Source: Afipia sp. 1NLS2 (GTDB taxonomy: Bacteria > Pseudomonadota > Alphaproteobacteria > Rhizobiales > Xanthobacteraceae). Taken from it: a stretch of 64,000 nt of DNA. Where the stretch lies: positions 496,001-560,000 of the forward strand of contig NZ_ADVZ01000002.1 in assembly GCF_000178995.1 (NCBI RefSeq), read 5' to 3'. The first letter of the stretch is position 1, and every line of letters starts with the position of its first letter. A program made the translations under genes and the position numbers. The notes under the pieces were generated by a model. The model was not told where the DNA came from and did no database searches. It worked only from the letters and a program-made list of their open reading frames with translations. Positions 17,827-27,093 of the stretch are shown in pieces.

Positions 17827-17913
17827 CGGAAGGGGTGGGATTCGAACCCACGGTACCCTTGCAGGCACGCCGGTTTTCAAGACCGGTTCCTTAAACCACT
17901 CGGACACCCTTCC
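17827..17913 (-). tRNA. tRNA-Ser(TGA)
   Basis: The minus strand folds as a class II tRNA: acceptor GGAAGGG pairs with CCCTTCC, the D-arm contains CCGAGTGG, the anticodon stem-loop is CCGGT-CTTGAAA-ACCGG with anticodon TGA, a long variable arm (CGTGCCTGCAAGGGTACC) follows, and the T-arm has GTGGGTTCGAATCCCAC. Anticodon TGA reads UCA serine codons; it cannot decode UAG. The gene lies just after the DUF2478 gene on the opposite strand. Confidence 0.96.
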
Positions 17914-18061
17914 TGTCTGGACCGCGTCTGTTTAGGGCACCTGCCAAGGCGGCGTCAACGCGCACGGGCCGCCCCAATCCACTCAAGCATATTTGTTTCC
18001 GCGTCCGGAACGCCATCTCTGGCCGGTTATTGGCTAGCCGCCTTCAACTGGAGACATACAT

Positions 18062-18319
18062 ATGAAGAAGCTTTTGATTGCGGCCGCCCTGTTATCATTG
18101 ACGCCGGCCAGCGCATTCGCCCAGGCCGGAACACCCCAAGGCGACACGATCGTTCCAAACCCGCCGCCCGCCGCATCGTCGAATGACATGTCACGGTCGC
18201 CGGGTGCGGGCATGCCGAATGCGAATACGGACAACAGAAGCATGACGACCGGCGCGGCGACCGGCAAGCACGCGAAGAAGCATAAAAAGAAAAGCAAGAC
18301 GCCCGCGAAAGGCATGTGA
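18062..18319 (+). CDS. Small secreted basic protein, unknown
   Basis: 85 aa. A clean signal peptide (MKKLLIAAALLSLTPASAFAQA, cut after AFA) precedes a mature part of about 65 residues rich in P, S, N, T and ending in a lysine/histidine block (KHAKKHKKKSK). GGAG lies eight bases before the ATG. Small Bradyrhizobiaceae proteins with this make-up are annotated hypothetical. The basic tail could bind nucleic acid, lipopolysaccharide or phosphate, but nothing in the sequence proves it. A strong hairpin follows 20 nt after the stop. Confidence 0.7.
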   Translation: MKKLLIAAALLSLTPASAFAQAGTPQGDTIVPNPPPAASSNDMSRSPGAGMPNANTDNRSMTTGAATGKHAKKHKKKSKTPAKGM

Positions 18320-18339
18320 GCGCTGCGTTTCAAGCTTTC

Positions 18340-18375
18340 CGCGGCTGGATCGATTTTACAATCGATCCAGCCGCG
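18340..18375. terminator. 16-bp perfect hairpin between convergent genes
   Basis: Arms CGCGGCTGGATCGATT and AATCGATCCAGCCGCG with loop TTAC. It lies between the stops of the small secreted protein and the oppositely oriented ABC ATPase gene, which fits a bidirectional terminator, although no U-tract follows on either strand. Confidence 0.65.
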
Positions 18376-18382
18376 CATTAGC

Positions 18383-19477
18383 TCATGCAAGCCACAACAG
18401 CCGCTCGACCGGGACCGTCACATCGACCGCATCGCCGATCTCCATCAGCGACAAGCCGGAGCGGAACGGCGCATCGATCCAGATATGGCTCGACCCTGCC
18501 TTTACGCCGTAGCGGATCGTGCTGCCGAGGAATTCCCGCTCGACGATCTCGCCCGGCATCGACGGATTGCCCGCGCCGGATTGCCCCTTTGACGTCAGCG
18601 TTGTGTCCTGCGGACGAAAAACCGGTTTCGCATTCGGCTTCACATCCACACCGTTCGGCAACGGCAGCAGAATGCCGAGGTCCGATTCAAAACCCGCGCT
18701 CGTCATCCTGCCCTCGACGACATTCGCCGTGCCGAGAAACTGAGCGACAAACAGATTGGCCGGATGCTCGTACAATTCCGTCGGCGTGCCGACCTGCTGA
18801 ACCTTGCCTTCATTCATGACCGCGACGCGATCACAGATCGTGTTGGCCTCCTCCTGATCGTGCGTCACGATCACGGTAGTCAGCCCCAGTGATTTCTGCA
18901 GCGCGCGCAATTCACGGCGCACCTGTACACGCAGCTTGGCATCGAGATTCGACAGCGGTTCGTCGAGCAAAAGGATTTTTGGCTCGATCGCGATCGTGCG
19001 CGCCAGAGCCACGCGCTGTTGCTGGCCGCCAGAGAGTTGCGACGGGCGACGGTCTATCTGGCTTGTCAGGCCCACAAAACTCAGCGCCGCTTCCACGCGC
19101 CGCTTGATCTCGGCCCGCGGCAGACGCCGCTCGCGAAGGCCGAACGCGACGTTATCGCCGACAGTCATATGCGGCCACAGCGCATAGGACTGGAACACCA
19201 TGCCGACATCGCGCTTCCACGGCGGAAGATTCGAAATCTCCTTGCCACCGACCACAATCCGGCCATGCCGTGCATCGGCAAATCCCGCGATCAGCCGCAA
19301 CAGCGTGGTCTTGCCGCAACCGGAGGGACCGAGAAGTGCGAACAATTCCCCCGGCTGAATATCGAGATTGATGCCGTCGAGAACAACGTTATCGCCATAG
19401 GCCGCGCTGATGTCGTCGATCTTCAGATCGAGTGCCTTGACCGCCAATCCGGGGTGCTGGGTGTTCGTATCTGTCAA
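18383..19477 (-). CDS. ABC importer ATPase (PotA/FbpC/AfuC-like)
   Basis: 364 aa. Walker A LGPSGCGKTTLLRLIAG (about 52-68), Q-loop VFQSYALWPHMTV, signature LSGGQQQRVALART, Walker B ILLLDEPLSNLDA and the switch His (VTHDQEEA) are intact. The last third is a TOBE-type regulatory domain. It powers uptake with the fused permease (9 nt upstream) and binding protein genes. ATPases of this clade serve ferric iron, spermidine, thiamine, 2-aminoethylphosphonate or hexose-phosphate importers, so the substrate must be read from the partners and regulation. Confidence 0.9.
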   Translation of the reverse strand: MTDTNTQHPGLAVKALDLKIDDISAAYGDNVVLDGINLDIQPGELFALLGPSGCGKTTLLRLIAGFADARHGRIVVGGKEISNLPPWKRDVGMVFQSYALWPHMTVGDNVAFGLRERRLPRAEIKRRVEAALSFVGLTSQIDRRPSQLSGGQQQRVALARTIAIEPKILLLDEPLSNLDAKLRVQVRRELRALQKSLGLTTVIVTHDQEEANTICDRVAVMNEGKVQQVGTPTELYEHPANLFVAQFLGTANVVEGRMTSAGFESDLGILLPLPNGVDVKPNAKPVFRPQDTTLTSKGQSGAGNPSMPGEIVEREFLGSTIRYGVKAGSSHIWIDAPFRSGLSLMEIGDAVDVTVPVERLLWLA

Positions 19478-19486
19478 AGGTGCCCC

Positions 19487-21229
19487 CTATTCATTTAGCG
19501 TGCTGCCGGCCTTGGTGCGGCGCTCGCGCTCAATTACATACTGGGATGCGACGGTGCTAAGTGCGACAATCACCACGGCGATAACGCCGAGTGCCGCACC
19601 GGGTCCGCGGCCTGCAGCCGACTGCATGAAAACGTAAAGCCCGTAGGCAAGAGGCGCATCCTGGTTGGCTTGAACCAGCATCAGCGTGGCGGACAATTCG
19701 ACCGCTGCGGTCGCAAAGCTCGTGATAAAACCCGCGACGAGACCACCCGTCATCAGCGGCACCACGATGCGCCGCACGGTACTTGCCTTGGTGGCCCCCA
19801 GATTTTCCGCGGCCTCCTCAAGCGAAGCCGAAATCTGCTGGAGCGCCGCGTAGCAAGCACGAAGCGCATAAGGTAGACGCCGGATCGCCAGCGCGATCAC
19901 GATAACGATCCAGAGCGACGCCAGCGGCGTTCCATCCCACAGGGGGATGCCATAGAACGCGCGCAGATAACCTATGCCGAGCACGACGCCGGGGATCGCC
20001 AGGGCGGCAGTCGCCAGAAGATCGAGGCCGCGTACCCCAATCAGTTTCGTCCGCAACACGAGATAGGAGATCGCCGTTCCGATCACGATATCGATCAGGC
20101 CAGCCAGCGAAGCATAGAGCAGCGTATTCTTGATGTAGATCGAGCTTTCGCCGAACACGCGCGCATAGTGCGCCACGGTGTAGCCATCCGGCAGCGGCGA
20201 GAACGACCAGATGGTCGCAAACGACAGCAGCAACAAACCGAAATGCGGCGCCAGCACCAGCAGGATAATGAGCGTAAGCACGACATAAACCAGCGCCATC
20301 TCCCACGGCCGCAGCTTGCGCTTGGCGATGCCGCCGCCACCGCGCTGGGTCGTGGCATAATCGATGTTGCGCGTGGCGAGAGAGGAGACCCACATCGAGG
20401 CGACCGAGGCCACGATCAGAACCACGGAAATCACATACCCCATGGGATCGGCGATGCCGATCGAGGTGACGCGCAGGTAAGCCTGCGGCGCGAGCATGTC
20501 CTTGACGTTCAGCAGGAGTGGCGTCGCCAGATCGTCAAACACCTTGACGAAGACGAGAGAAGCGCCCGCGACATAGCCGGGCAGCGCGAGCGGAAACACG
20601 ATACGCCGGAACAGGCGGAATCCGTACGATCCCAGATTTTGCGCCGCCTCCTCCATCGAGCGGTCGACGTTGCGCAATGCCGCAGACAGATTGATGAGGA
20701 TGAAGGGAAAATAGTGGATCGACTGGACGAAGATGACCCCGTTCAGGCCCTCCATGAAACCCAGCTTGAAGCCGAACCAGTCGTCGAGCAGCAGATTGAC
20801 CGTGCCGTTACGGCCGAAAAACAGTTGCAGCGCTACTGCACCGACAAACGGCGGCATGATGAGCGGAAGAAACCCCAGTATTTGGATCAGCCCCGTGCCG
20901 CGAAAGGCAAATCGTGATGTGAAGTAAGCCAGCGGCATCGCCAGGATCGAGGCACCGACCACGGCCATCGCCGAGACGTAGAACGAATTCCAGAACGACC
21001 GGATGAACAGGTCTGTTCTGAAGAAATCGATGAAGTTCGCGAACGTGAAAAGACCGCTGCCTTTTTCCGTGAAAGCCACCCAGACGACGGTCGCAACCGG
21101 CCAGACCAGGAAAGCAAGCAGAAAGGCCAGGATCAGCAAGGAAACGCTGACCTGGCCCCATGTCGCACCATTGAGGACGCGGGACAGGAATGTCCCGCGC
21201 CGGTTGTTATGGAGGCCAATCGCCGTCAT
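19487..21229 (-). CDS. ABC importer permease, two fused membrane domains
   Basis: 580 aa. Two binding-protein-dependent permease halves are fused head to tail, each of about six helices. Each has an EAA-type cytoplasmic loop: EEAAQNLGSYGFRLFRRIVFP in the first half (around 195-215) and EEAAENLGATKASTVRRIVVP in the second. Fusion of both permeases in one chain is typical of FbpB, AfuB and the putative 2-aminoethylphosphonate permease group. The gene is 13 nt from the binding-protein gene and 9 nt from the ATPase gene, so all three form one operon. Confidence 0.9.
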   Translation of the reverse strand: MTAIGLHNNRRGTFLSRVLNGATWGQVSVSLLILAFLLAFLVWPVATVVWVAFTEKGSGLFTFANFIDFFRTDLFIRSFWNSFYVSAMAVVGASILAMPLAYFTSRFAFRGTGLIQILGFLPLIMPPFVGAVALQLFFGRNGTVNLLLDDWFGFKLGFMEGLNGVIFVQSIHYFPFILINLSAALRNVDRSMEEAAQNLGSYGFRLFRRIVFPLALPGYVAGASLVFVKVFDDLATPLLLNVKDMLAPQAYLRVTSIGIADPMGYVISVVLIVASVASMWVSSLATRNIDYATTQRGGGGIAKRKLRPWEMALVYVVLTLIILLVLAPHFGLLLLSFATIWSFSPLPDGYTVAHYARVFGESSIYIKNTLLYASLAGLIDIVIGTAISYLVLRTKLIGVRGLDLLATAALAIPGVVLGIGYLRAFYGIPLWDGTPLASLWIVIVIALAIRRLPYALRACYAALQQISASLEEAAENLGATKASTVRRIVVPLMTGGLVAGFITSFATAAVELSATLMLVQANQDAPLAYGLYVFMQSAAGRGPGAALGVIAVVIVALSTVASQYVIERERRTKAGSTLNE

Positions 21230-21242
21230 GCGTGCGCGACGA

Positions 21243-22580
21243 CTACTTGGCGAGCTTCAGCGCTTCGTCGGCCTTGGCGCGGGCCTGCGCATTATGGTCC
21301 TTCGCAAAGGACGCCCACTGCTGCTCGAGTTCGGCCTGGCGCGCACCCTTCTCCTTTTTCTTGCCGCCAGAGAAGGCACCGACGATCTCGGGAGACGACG
21401 CCTGCTCCTCGGTCAGCGGCACAGCCTCCATCAGGCCCCGTGCCTCCTTCAAAGCCGCCTCGGCCTTGGGATTCGGCTTTTTCGCCACAGCCGCTGCCGC
21501 CGTATCGATCGCCTTCTTGGTCTGCTTCAAATCCGCCAACTGGAAGGTCACGGTCTGGTCGTACAGCGCATCGACCACATCGTTACGTCCTTCCGACTTT
21601 TTGACGTCGAACTTCACCATCGAGTTCAGGCGCGGGTCCTTGAACGGATTCGGGTAGCCAGCCGGTGCCTTGTCGTACACCGAAGGGTTGACCGGCAGAC
21701 GACGAATGCCCGGATCGAACAAAAGGTTCTGTCCGGCCGGTGACAACAGGAATTCAATGAAAGCCTGGGCACCTGCCTTGTTCGGCGCATTTGCCACGAT
21801 GGCGATGTTCGCCGGCACGATCGCCGTTACGCTCGGATAGACGAACTTCACAGGAAAGCCCGTCGCCTGCGAGGAGAAAGCGAAGAAATCGATGACGATG
21901 CCGTAGCCAACCTGACCGGAGTTGACTGCATCCGGCACGCCGAACGAACGCTCGGTGACCTCGCGGAAATTGCCGGAAACGTCACGGAGGGTCGCCCAAC
22001 CCTTGGCCCAGCCTTCGCCCTGCAAAATGGTTTCGATGGTCAGGTGCGTGGTGCCGGAGCGTGAGGGGGCCGCCATGGAGACGTGATCGTAATAGGCTGG
22101 CGCGGCGAGATCCTGCCACTCCTTCGGCTCAGGCAGCTTGTTTGCCTTCACGTAGCGTTCGTTCCACATGATGCCGTAGCCGGAAGCCGCGAAACCGAAG
22201 TAATAGCCATCCGGATCGTTGATCGGAAACTGCCCAATCTTTTCCGGAATGCCGGTGGCTTTCGGCTTGTATGCTTGCAGCAGCGACTTGGCCTTCAGCG
22301 CCTCGAAGGCATCCGGCGCGGACGCCCAGAACAGATCGACCTGATTGTTGGACTTGGTTTCTTCCAGGAATTTGACGCCAGCATGCGTGTTGCGGTTCTG
22401 CACATCGAGCGTAACGCCCGGATTGGCCGCCTCGAAGGCTTTTTTGATCGGGTCGGTCAGATCCTTTGCATAGGACGTGACGACACTCACTTTTCCCGAA
22501 ACCGCTTGTGCGCTGGCCGCCGCTGGCCATCCAAGCGCCAAAGCAGCCGCGAGAACCTTAGCTAGCTGGATGCGTTTCAC
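21243..22580 (-). CDS. ABC importer periplasmic binding protein (FbpA/AfuA/PhnS-like)
   Basis: 445 aa from a GTG at 22580, preferred because GGGGAGGA lies seven bases upstream; an ATG at 22586 is too close to that site. A signal peptide (VLAAALALGWPAAASAQA) precedes a type II solute-binding fold: SVVTSYAKDLTDPIKKAFE, DLFWASAPDAFEALK, a hinge GYGIMWNERYV and PNKAGAQAFIEFLLSPAGQ. The chain is about 100 residues longer than usual; the extra C-terminal part is helical and rich in A, K and E. No clear iron-binding tyrosine pair (YY) of FbpA is visible. With the Pho box upstream, an organophosphate or phosphonate is a more likely cargo than iron; this is inference. Confidence 0.85.
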   Translation of the reverse strand: MKRIQLAKVLAAALALGWPAAASAQAVSGKVSVVTSYAKDLTDPIKKAFEAANPGVTLDVQNRNTHAGVKFLEETKSNNQVDLFWASAPDAFEALKAKSLLQAYKPKATGIPEKIGQFPINDPDGYYFGFAASGYGIMWNERYVKANKLPEPKEWQDLAAPAYYDHVSMAAPSRSGTTHLTIETILQGEGWAKGWATLRDVSGNFREVTERSFGVPDAVNSGQVGYGIVIDFFAFSSQATGFPVKFVYPSVTAIVPANIAIVANAPNKAGAQAFIEFLLSPAGQNLLFDPGIRRLPVNPSVYDKAPAGYPNPFKDPRLNSMVKFDVKKSEGRNDVVDALYDQTVTFQLADLKQTKKAIDTAAAAVAKKPNPKAEAALKEARGLMEAVPLTEEQASSPEIVGAFSGGKKKEKGARQAELEQQWASFAKDHNAQARAKADEALKLAK

Positions 22581-22618
22581 TCTCATTCCTCCCCTGAAAA
22601 CATTGGCCTTCTAGGACC

Positions 22619-22640
22619 TTGTCACAAAACTGTAATATTA
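22619..22640 (+). promoter_or_regulatory. Candidate Pho box
   Basis: TTGTCAC-AAAA-CTGTAAT-ATTA matches the PhoB box layout of two CTGTCAT-like heptamers, each followed by four AT-rich bases, with two mismatches to the heptamer consensus. It is 39 bp upstream of the binding-protein start. The repeats read on the plus strand whereas the gene is on the minus strand, which is not the usual orientation and lowers confidence. Confidence 0.4.
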
Positions 22641-22752
22641 GCAGGATCGAATGAACAGTAGGCCTTTCTATTATTGCACCGCAATGAACAGCCTATGGCC
22701 TCTGCCGAGAACCGACAATTTTGTATCGTCTCACTGAAGAGGATTGCAGCAC

Positions 22753-25700
22753 CTACTGATGAGGTTGAGGTGACGACATCGCGACAGGTTCAGATGCCTT
22801 CGCTTCATTCTGCGCATCGTCTGCGGACTTTGAAAACAATCCCTGAATGAAGACGAAGAAGACCGGCACCATCAACAGCGCAAGAATGGCCACGGCAATC
22901 ATGCCACCCATCACGCCGGTCCCGAGCGCCTGCTGGCTGAGACTGCCCGCTCCTTGCGCCACCACCATCGGTAGCACGCCACATACAAAGGCGAAGCCTG
23001 TCATCAGGATCGGGCGGAAACGCAGACTGCAGGCTTCCATCGTCGCGGCAAGCAAGGATTTGCCCTGCTCGCGAAGATCCTTGGCAAACTCGATGATCAG
23101 GATCGCGTCCTTCGCCGCAAGACCGATGATCGTGATGAGGCCGACAGTGAAGTACACGCCGTTCGGCAGCCCTCGCATCGACGAAGCGAGCACCGATCCG
23201 AATACGCCGAGCGGAATGGTGAGGAGCACCGCAACCGGAATGGTCCAGCTCTCATAGAGCGCAGCAAGACACAGGAAGACCACCAGGATCGACAACGCCA
23301 GCAGCAGCGGCGCCTGCGAGCCGGAGAGCTTCTCCTGAAGCGACTGGCCACTCCACTCGTAACCAAAGCCGCGCGGCAGCAGGCCCGCAAGCCGTTCCAT
23401 CTCGGCGATAGCGTCGCCGCTGGTGTAACCTGCGCGCGCCTCACCGCTGATACGGACTGACGGATAGTAATTGAAGCCGACGATCTGCGAAGGCCCCTTG
23501 CCCCATTCGATGGTGGCGAATGACGACAGCGGCACCAGATCGCCGCGGCTGTTCTTCACGTTGTATTTGAGAATGTCGGCAGGGTTCATGCGATCCATCG
23601 CATCCGCCTGCACGATGACACGCTGCATCCGCCCCTTGTTGGGGAAGTTGTTGATGTAAGCTGAACCAAGATTGGTCGAAATCGTGTTGTTGACCTCGGC
23701 GAAGGAAACTCCGAAAGCGCTGGCTTTCTCGCGATCAACCACGAGATTGACGATCGGCCCCTCGGGCAAACCCTCAATGTAGACCTTCTGCAGGATATGG
23801 CTTGCATTGGCGTCAGCGACAAGTTTCCGCGCCGCTGCCAACAGTCCGGCATATCCCTTCTGCCCGCGATCCTGCAGACGGAAACTGAAGCCGCTGGAAT
23901 TGCCGAGATTGTCGATCGGTGGCGGTTGCTGCGCCGTGATCTTGGCGTCGCGTACACCCGCCATCGCCGCATTGATGTCGTTGACGATCGCCGCCGCGGA
24001 ATCCCCCGCACCACGCTCCGACCAGTCCTTCAGCGTAATGAAGGCCTGCGCGGTGTTGATGCCCTGCCCCAGAAAGCTGAACCCGGTCAGGAATGTGACG
24101 TCCTGGATACCCGAGCGGGTCTCCAGATATTTCTCGACGCGCTCAACGGCAGCCTTGGTGCGGGCGAATGATGAGTCGGACGGCGTCTGCACATCCACGG
24201 TGATGAAGCCCTGATCGTCGACGGGAAGAAAGCCGCCCGGCATTCGCGTGAACGCAAACGCCACGCCGCCCACCAGAACCAGATAAACCAGCATCACGCG
24301 ACCCTTGCGCGCAAGCGACCAACTCACGGTCTTGACATAGTGGCCGCGCGACGCATCGAGTGTGTTATTGAACCAGCGGAAGATGCCTTTCTTCGCAGCA
24401 CCATGACCGCCCTTCGCGGGCTTCAGCAGCGTCGCGCACAGTGCGGGCGTCAGCGTCAGCGCCATTAGGGCGGAAAACCCGATTGCCGCGACCATCGTGA
24501 TCGAGAACTGCCGGTAGATGATGCCGACCGATCCGGGGAAGAACGCCATCGGCACGAATACCGCCATCAGCACCAGCGTGATGCCGACGATGGCGCCGGT
24601 AATCTGCGTCATCGCCTTGCGGGTTGCCTCCTTCGGCGGAAGCCCCTCTTCAGTCATGATGCGCTCGACGTTCTCGACGACAACGATGGCATCATCCACC
24701 AGAATGCCGATCGCCATCACCATAGCAAACAGCGTCAGCATGTTGATCGAATAGCCAGCCAATAGAAGCGTGGCACAGGCCCCCAGCAGCGCGACGGGCA
24801 CGACGATGGTCGGAATGAGCGTGTAGCGGATGTTCTGCAGGAACAGAAACATTACGAAGAACACCAGTACCACGGCCTCGACCAGCGTGTGCAACACCTT
24901 CTCTATGGCTGCCTTGACCACGGGCGTGATGTCATAGGGAATGTCGTAGGCGACGTTGGCCGGGAAAAACTTCGAGAGTTCTTCCATCTTCGATTTCACC
25001 GCCGCCGCCGTGGCCAGCGCGTTGCCGCTCGGCGCCAGCATCACGGACAGGCCCGCCGTCGGCTTGCCGTTCAGGCGGGTCGTAAACTGATAGCCCATGC
25101 CGCCGATTTCGATGCGGGCAACGTCGCGCAGCCGCACGACCGAGCCATCGGCATTCGCGTGAAGAACAATGGAGCCGAACTCATCCGGTGTACTGAGCTG
25201 TCCCTTGACCAGAACAAGCGCCGATACTTTCTGGCCGGGTACGCTCGGCTCGGCGCCAAGGCTGCCGGAAGCCACCTGCGCATTTTGCGCGGTGATAGCC
25301 TTGGTGACATCCTCGGTCGTGAGATTGAAACCAATCAGTTTTTCCGGATCGACCCAGATGCGCAGCGACTGCTCGGTCGAATACAAGGTCGCGCGGCCGA
25401 CGCCGGGAATGCGGCGGATTTCACCGACAATGTTGCGCACCATGAAGTCGCCGAGGCCAACCTCGTCGAGGCTGCCGTCTGTCGAACGCAATGTGATGAT
25501 CTGAAGCACCGCGCTTGAGGCTTCCTCAACGAGGATGCCTTGCTGGATCACGGCCGGCGGCAACCGCGCCTCGACGCGCTTGATGCGGTTCTGAACGTCC
25601 ACGGAGGCTGTCGTGGTGTCCGTACCCGGCTGGAAATTGGCGATGATCTCCACCTGCCCCAGTGAGTCGCTGGTGGATTCGAAATTCAGGATGCCGGATG

Positions 25701-25914
25701 CGCCGTTGAGTTCTTCCTCAATCGGTCGCGTGACACTGTTGTAAAGCTCCTCCGGCGAGGCGCCCGGATAGCTCGTGCTAATCGAAATGGATGGCGGCGC
25801 GATGATCGGGTACTGCGCGACCGCAAGCAAAGGAATGGAGATCGCGCCGATCAAGCAGATGAAAAGCGCGACCACCCATGCGAAGATCGGGCGTTCGATG
25901 AAAAAAGCTGGCAT
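22753..25914 (-). CDS. RND multidrug efflux permease (HAE1 / AcrB-MexB type)
   Basis: 1053 aa, the normal size. The N-terminus MPAFFIERPIFAWVVALFI and IPLLAVAQYP are class hallmarks. Two large periplasmic loops separate twelve helices. The proton relay is present: two adjacent Asp in helix 4 (GILVDDAIVVVENVERI) and a Lys in helix 10 (GLAAKDAILIIEFAKDL). It exports hydrophobic drugs, dyes or solvents from the periplasm in exchange for protons, working with the adaptor encoded 6 nt upstream. No TolC-like outer-membrane gene and no TetR repressor are adjacent, so a channel encoded elsewhere must complete the pump. Confidence 0.95.
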   Translation of the reverse strand: MPAFFIERPIFAWVVALFICLIGAISIPLLAVAQYPIIAPPSISISTSYPGASPEELYNSVTRPIEEELNGASGILNFESTSDSLGQVEIIANFQPGTDTTTASVDVQNRIKRVEARLPPAVIQQGILVEEASSAVLQIITLRSTDGSLDEVGLGDFMVRNIVGEIRRIPGVGRATLYSTEQSLRIWVDPEKLIGFNLTTEDVTKAITAQNAQVASGSLGAEPSVPGQKVSALVLVKGQLSTPDEFGSIVLHANADGSVVRLRDVARIEIGGMGYQFTTRLNGKPTAGLSVMLAPSGNALATAAAVKSKMEELSKFFPANVAYDIPYDITPVVKAAIEKVLHTLVEAVVLVFFVMFLFLQNIRYTLIPTIVVPVALLGACATLLLAGYSINMLTLFAMVMAIGILVDDAIVVVENVERIMTEEGLPPKEATRKAMTQITGAIVGITLVLMAVFVPMAFFPGSVGIIYRQFSITMVAAIGFSALMALTLTPALCATLLKPAKGGHGAAKKGIFRWFNNTLDASRGHYVKTVSWSLARKGRVMLVYLVLVGGVAFAFTRMPGGFLPVDDQGFITVDVQTPSDSSFARTKAAVERVEKYLETRSGIQDVTFLTGFSFLGQGINTAQAFITLKDWSERGAGDSAAAIVNDINAAMAGVRDAKITAQQPPPIDNLGNSSGFSFRLQDRGQKGYAGLLAAARKLVADANASHILQKVYIEGLPEGPIVNLVVDREKASAFGVSFAEVNNTISTNLGSAYINNFPNKGRMQRVIVQADAMDRMNPADILKYNVKNSRGDLVPLSSFATIEWGKGPSQIVGFNYYPSVRISGEARAGYTSGDAIAEMERLAGLLPRGFGYEWSGQSLQEKLSGSQAPLLLALSILVVFLCLAALYESWTIPVAVLLTIPLGVFGSVLASSMRGLPNGVYFTVGLITIIGLAAKDAILIIEFAKDLREQGKSLLAATMEACSLRFRPILMTGFAFVCGVLPMVVAQGAGSLSQQALGTGVMGGMIAVAILALLMVPVFFVFIQGLFSKSADDAQNEAKASEPVAMSSPQPHQ

Positions 25915-25920
25915 CGGGCG

Positions 25921-27093
25921 TTAATTCAAGGAGGGCTGCGCAGTCGCGTCCGCGCTCAGCTTCGTGCCGTCGACCGAAATCGGCGAAACGAGATCACCAG
26001 CGACGAACTTCTGGAAGCCTTCGACCACGACATGGTCGCCCGGCTTCAGACCTTCGCTCACCAGCCACTTGCCGTCCTGAAGATCGCTGGTGCGAATGGA
26101 CTGCTTCGCAACGTGGCCATCAGGCTTCACAATATAGACTTCGCTGCTTCCGTTCGGGCCGCGCTGAACGGCCTGTTCGGGGATCGCAATCGCGTCCGTG
26201 TCGACGCCCTGTTCGATCATGACGCGCACATACATGCCCGGCAGCAATTCACCGTTTGGGTTGGGGAATTCACCGCGCAGCGTGACTTGCCCGGTGCTGG
26301 CATCCACCTTGGCTTCGGAGAAAAGAAGCCGGCCATCGAGCGGATACTTCCGGCCATCGACGATCAGCCTGACTTTGGCGGCCCCCTTGCTCACCTCTTC
26401 GAGATCGCCGCGTTCGAGCGCGTCACGCAGCTTGATCAGATCGGCCGCCGACTGGGTGAAGTCCGCGTAGATCGGATCAAGCTGACGGATGGTCGCGAGA
26501 TTGGTGGTGTCGTTCGCGGTGACGAGCGAACCTTCGCTCACCAGCGCAGCACCGATCCTGCCCTTGATCGGCGCGCGGATCGTTGCGTAATCGAGATTAA
26601 GTCTGGCGCGCGCGACCTCGGCCTTTCGTGCGGCAAGATCTGCTTCCGCCTGGCGCTTGGCTGCAGTCGCCTTTTCGTTCTCGGCTTCGGACGCGACATG
26701 CTGCGAGGTTAGCGTCGCAATGCGATGCGCCTGCTTGGTTGCCTGGTCCAGCACAGCCTCAGCCTTGGCCTGGGCAGCTTCCTGCGCCATGACCTCAACC
26801 TCGAACGGCCGAGGATCTATTTTATAAAGTACGTCGCCCGCTTCGACATCACTGCCCTGCTGGAACCATCGCTCCATAATGATTCCCGAAACGCGCGAGC
26901 GCACCTCCGCGACACGCACTGAAGCGATGCGGCCAGGAAGTTCGCGGACGACCGTGAACGGCTCCGATTTCACGCGCACAACAGAAACTTCGGGGGGAGC
27001 GGCTTTCGCTACGGCAGGCGCTGGATCATCGCAACCACCTAAGAAAGCACTTCCAACGATCAGACACGCGATTGCGACGATTCGATTCGTCAT
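25921..27093 (-). CDS. RND efflux periplasmic adaptor lipoprotein (AcrA/MexA type)
   Basis: 390 aa from the ATG at 27093 with GGAG seven bases upstream. The signal ends in the lipobox FLGGC, so the mature protein is lipid-anchored. A split lipoyl domain (ELPGRIASVRVAEVRSRVSG and, later, ATIRAPIKGRIGAALVSEG) flanks a coiled-coil hairpin of about 60 residues rich in A, E, K and Q. The beta-barrel and membrane-proximal domains follow. It links the inner-membrane pump to an outer-membrane channel. It is first in the two-gene operon. Confidence 0.93.
   Translation of the reverse strand: MTNRIVAIACLIVGSAFLGGCDDPAPAVAKAAPPEVSVVRVKSEPFTVVRELPGRIASVRVAEVRSRVSGIIMERWFQQGSDVEAGDVLYKIDPRPFEVEVMAQEAAQAKAEAVLDQATKQAHRIATLTSQHVASEAENEKATAAKRQAEADLAARKAEVARARLNLDYATIRAPIKGRIGAALVSEGSLVTANDTTNLATIRQLDPIYADFTQSAADLIKLRDALERGDLEEVSKGAAKVRLIVDGRKYPLDGRLLFSEAKVDASTGQVTLRGEFPNPNGELLPGMYVRVMIEQGVDTDAIAIPEQAVQRGPNGSSEVYIVKPDGHVAKQSIRTSDLQDGKWLVSEGLKPGDHVVVEGFQKFVAGDLVSPISVDGTKLSADATAQPSLN

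Noticed and set aside
17512-17907. Minus-strand frame beginning MSEWFKEPVLKTGVPARV
   Set aside because: This is the usual spurious translation of a tRNA-Ser gene, continued through the antisense of the DUF2478 gene.
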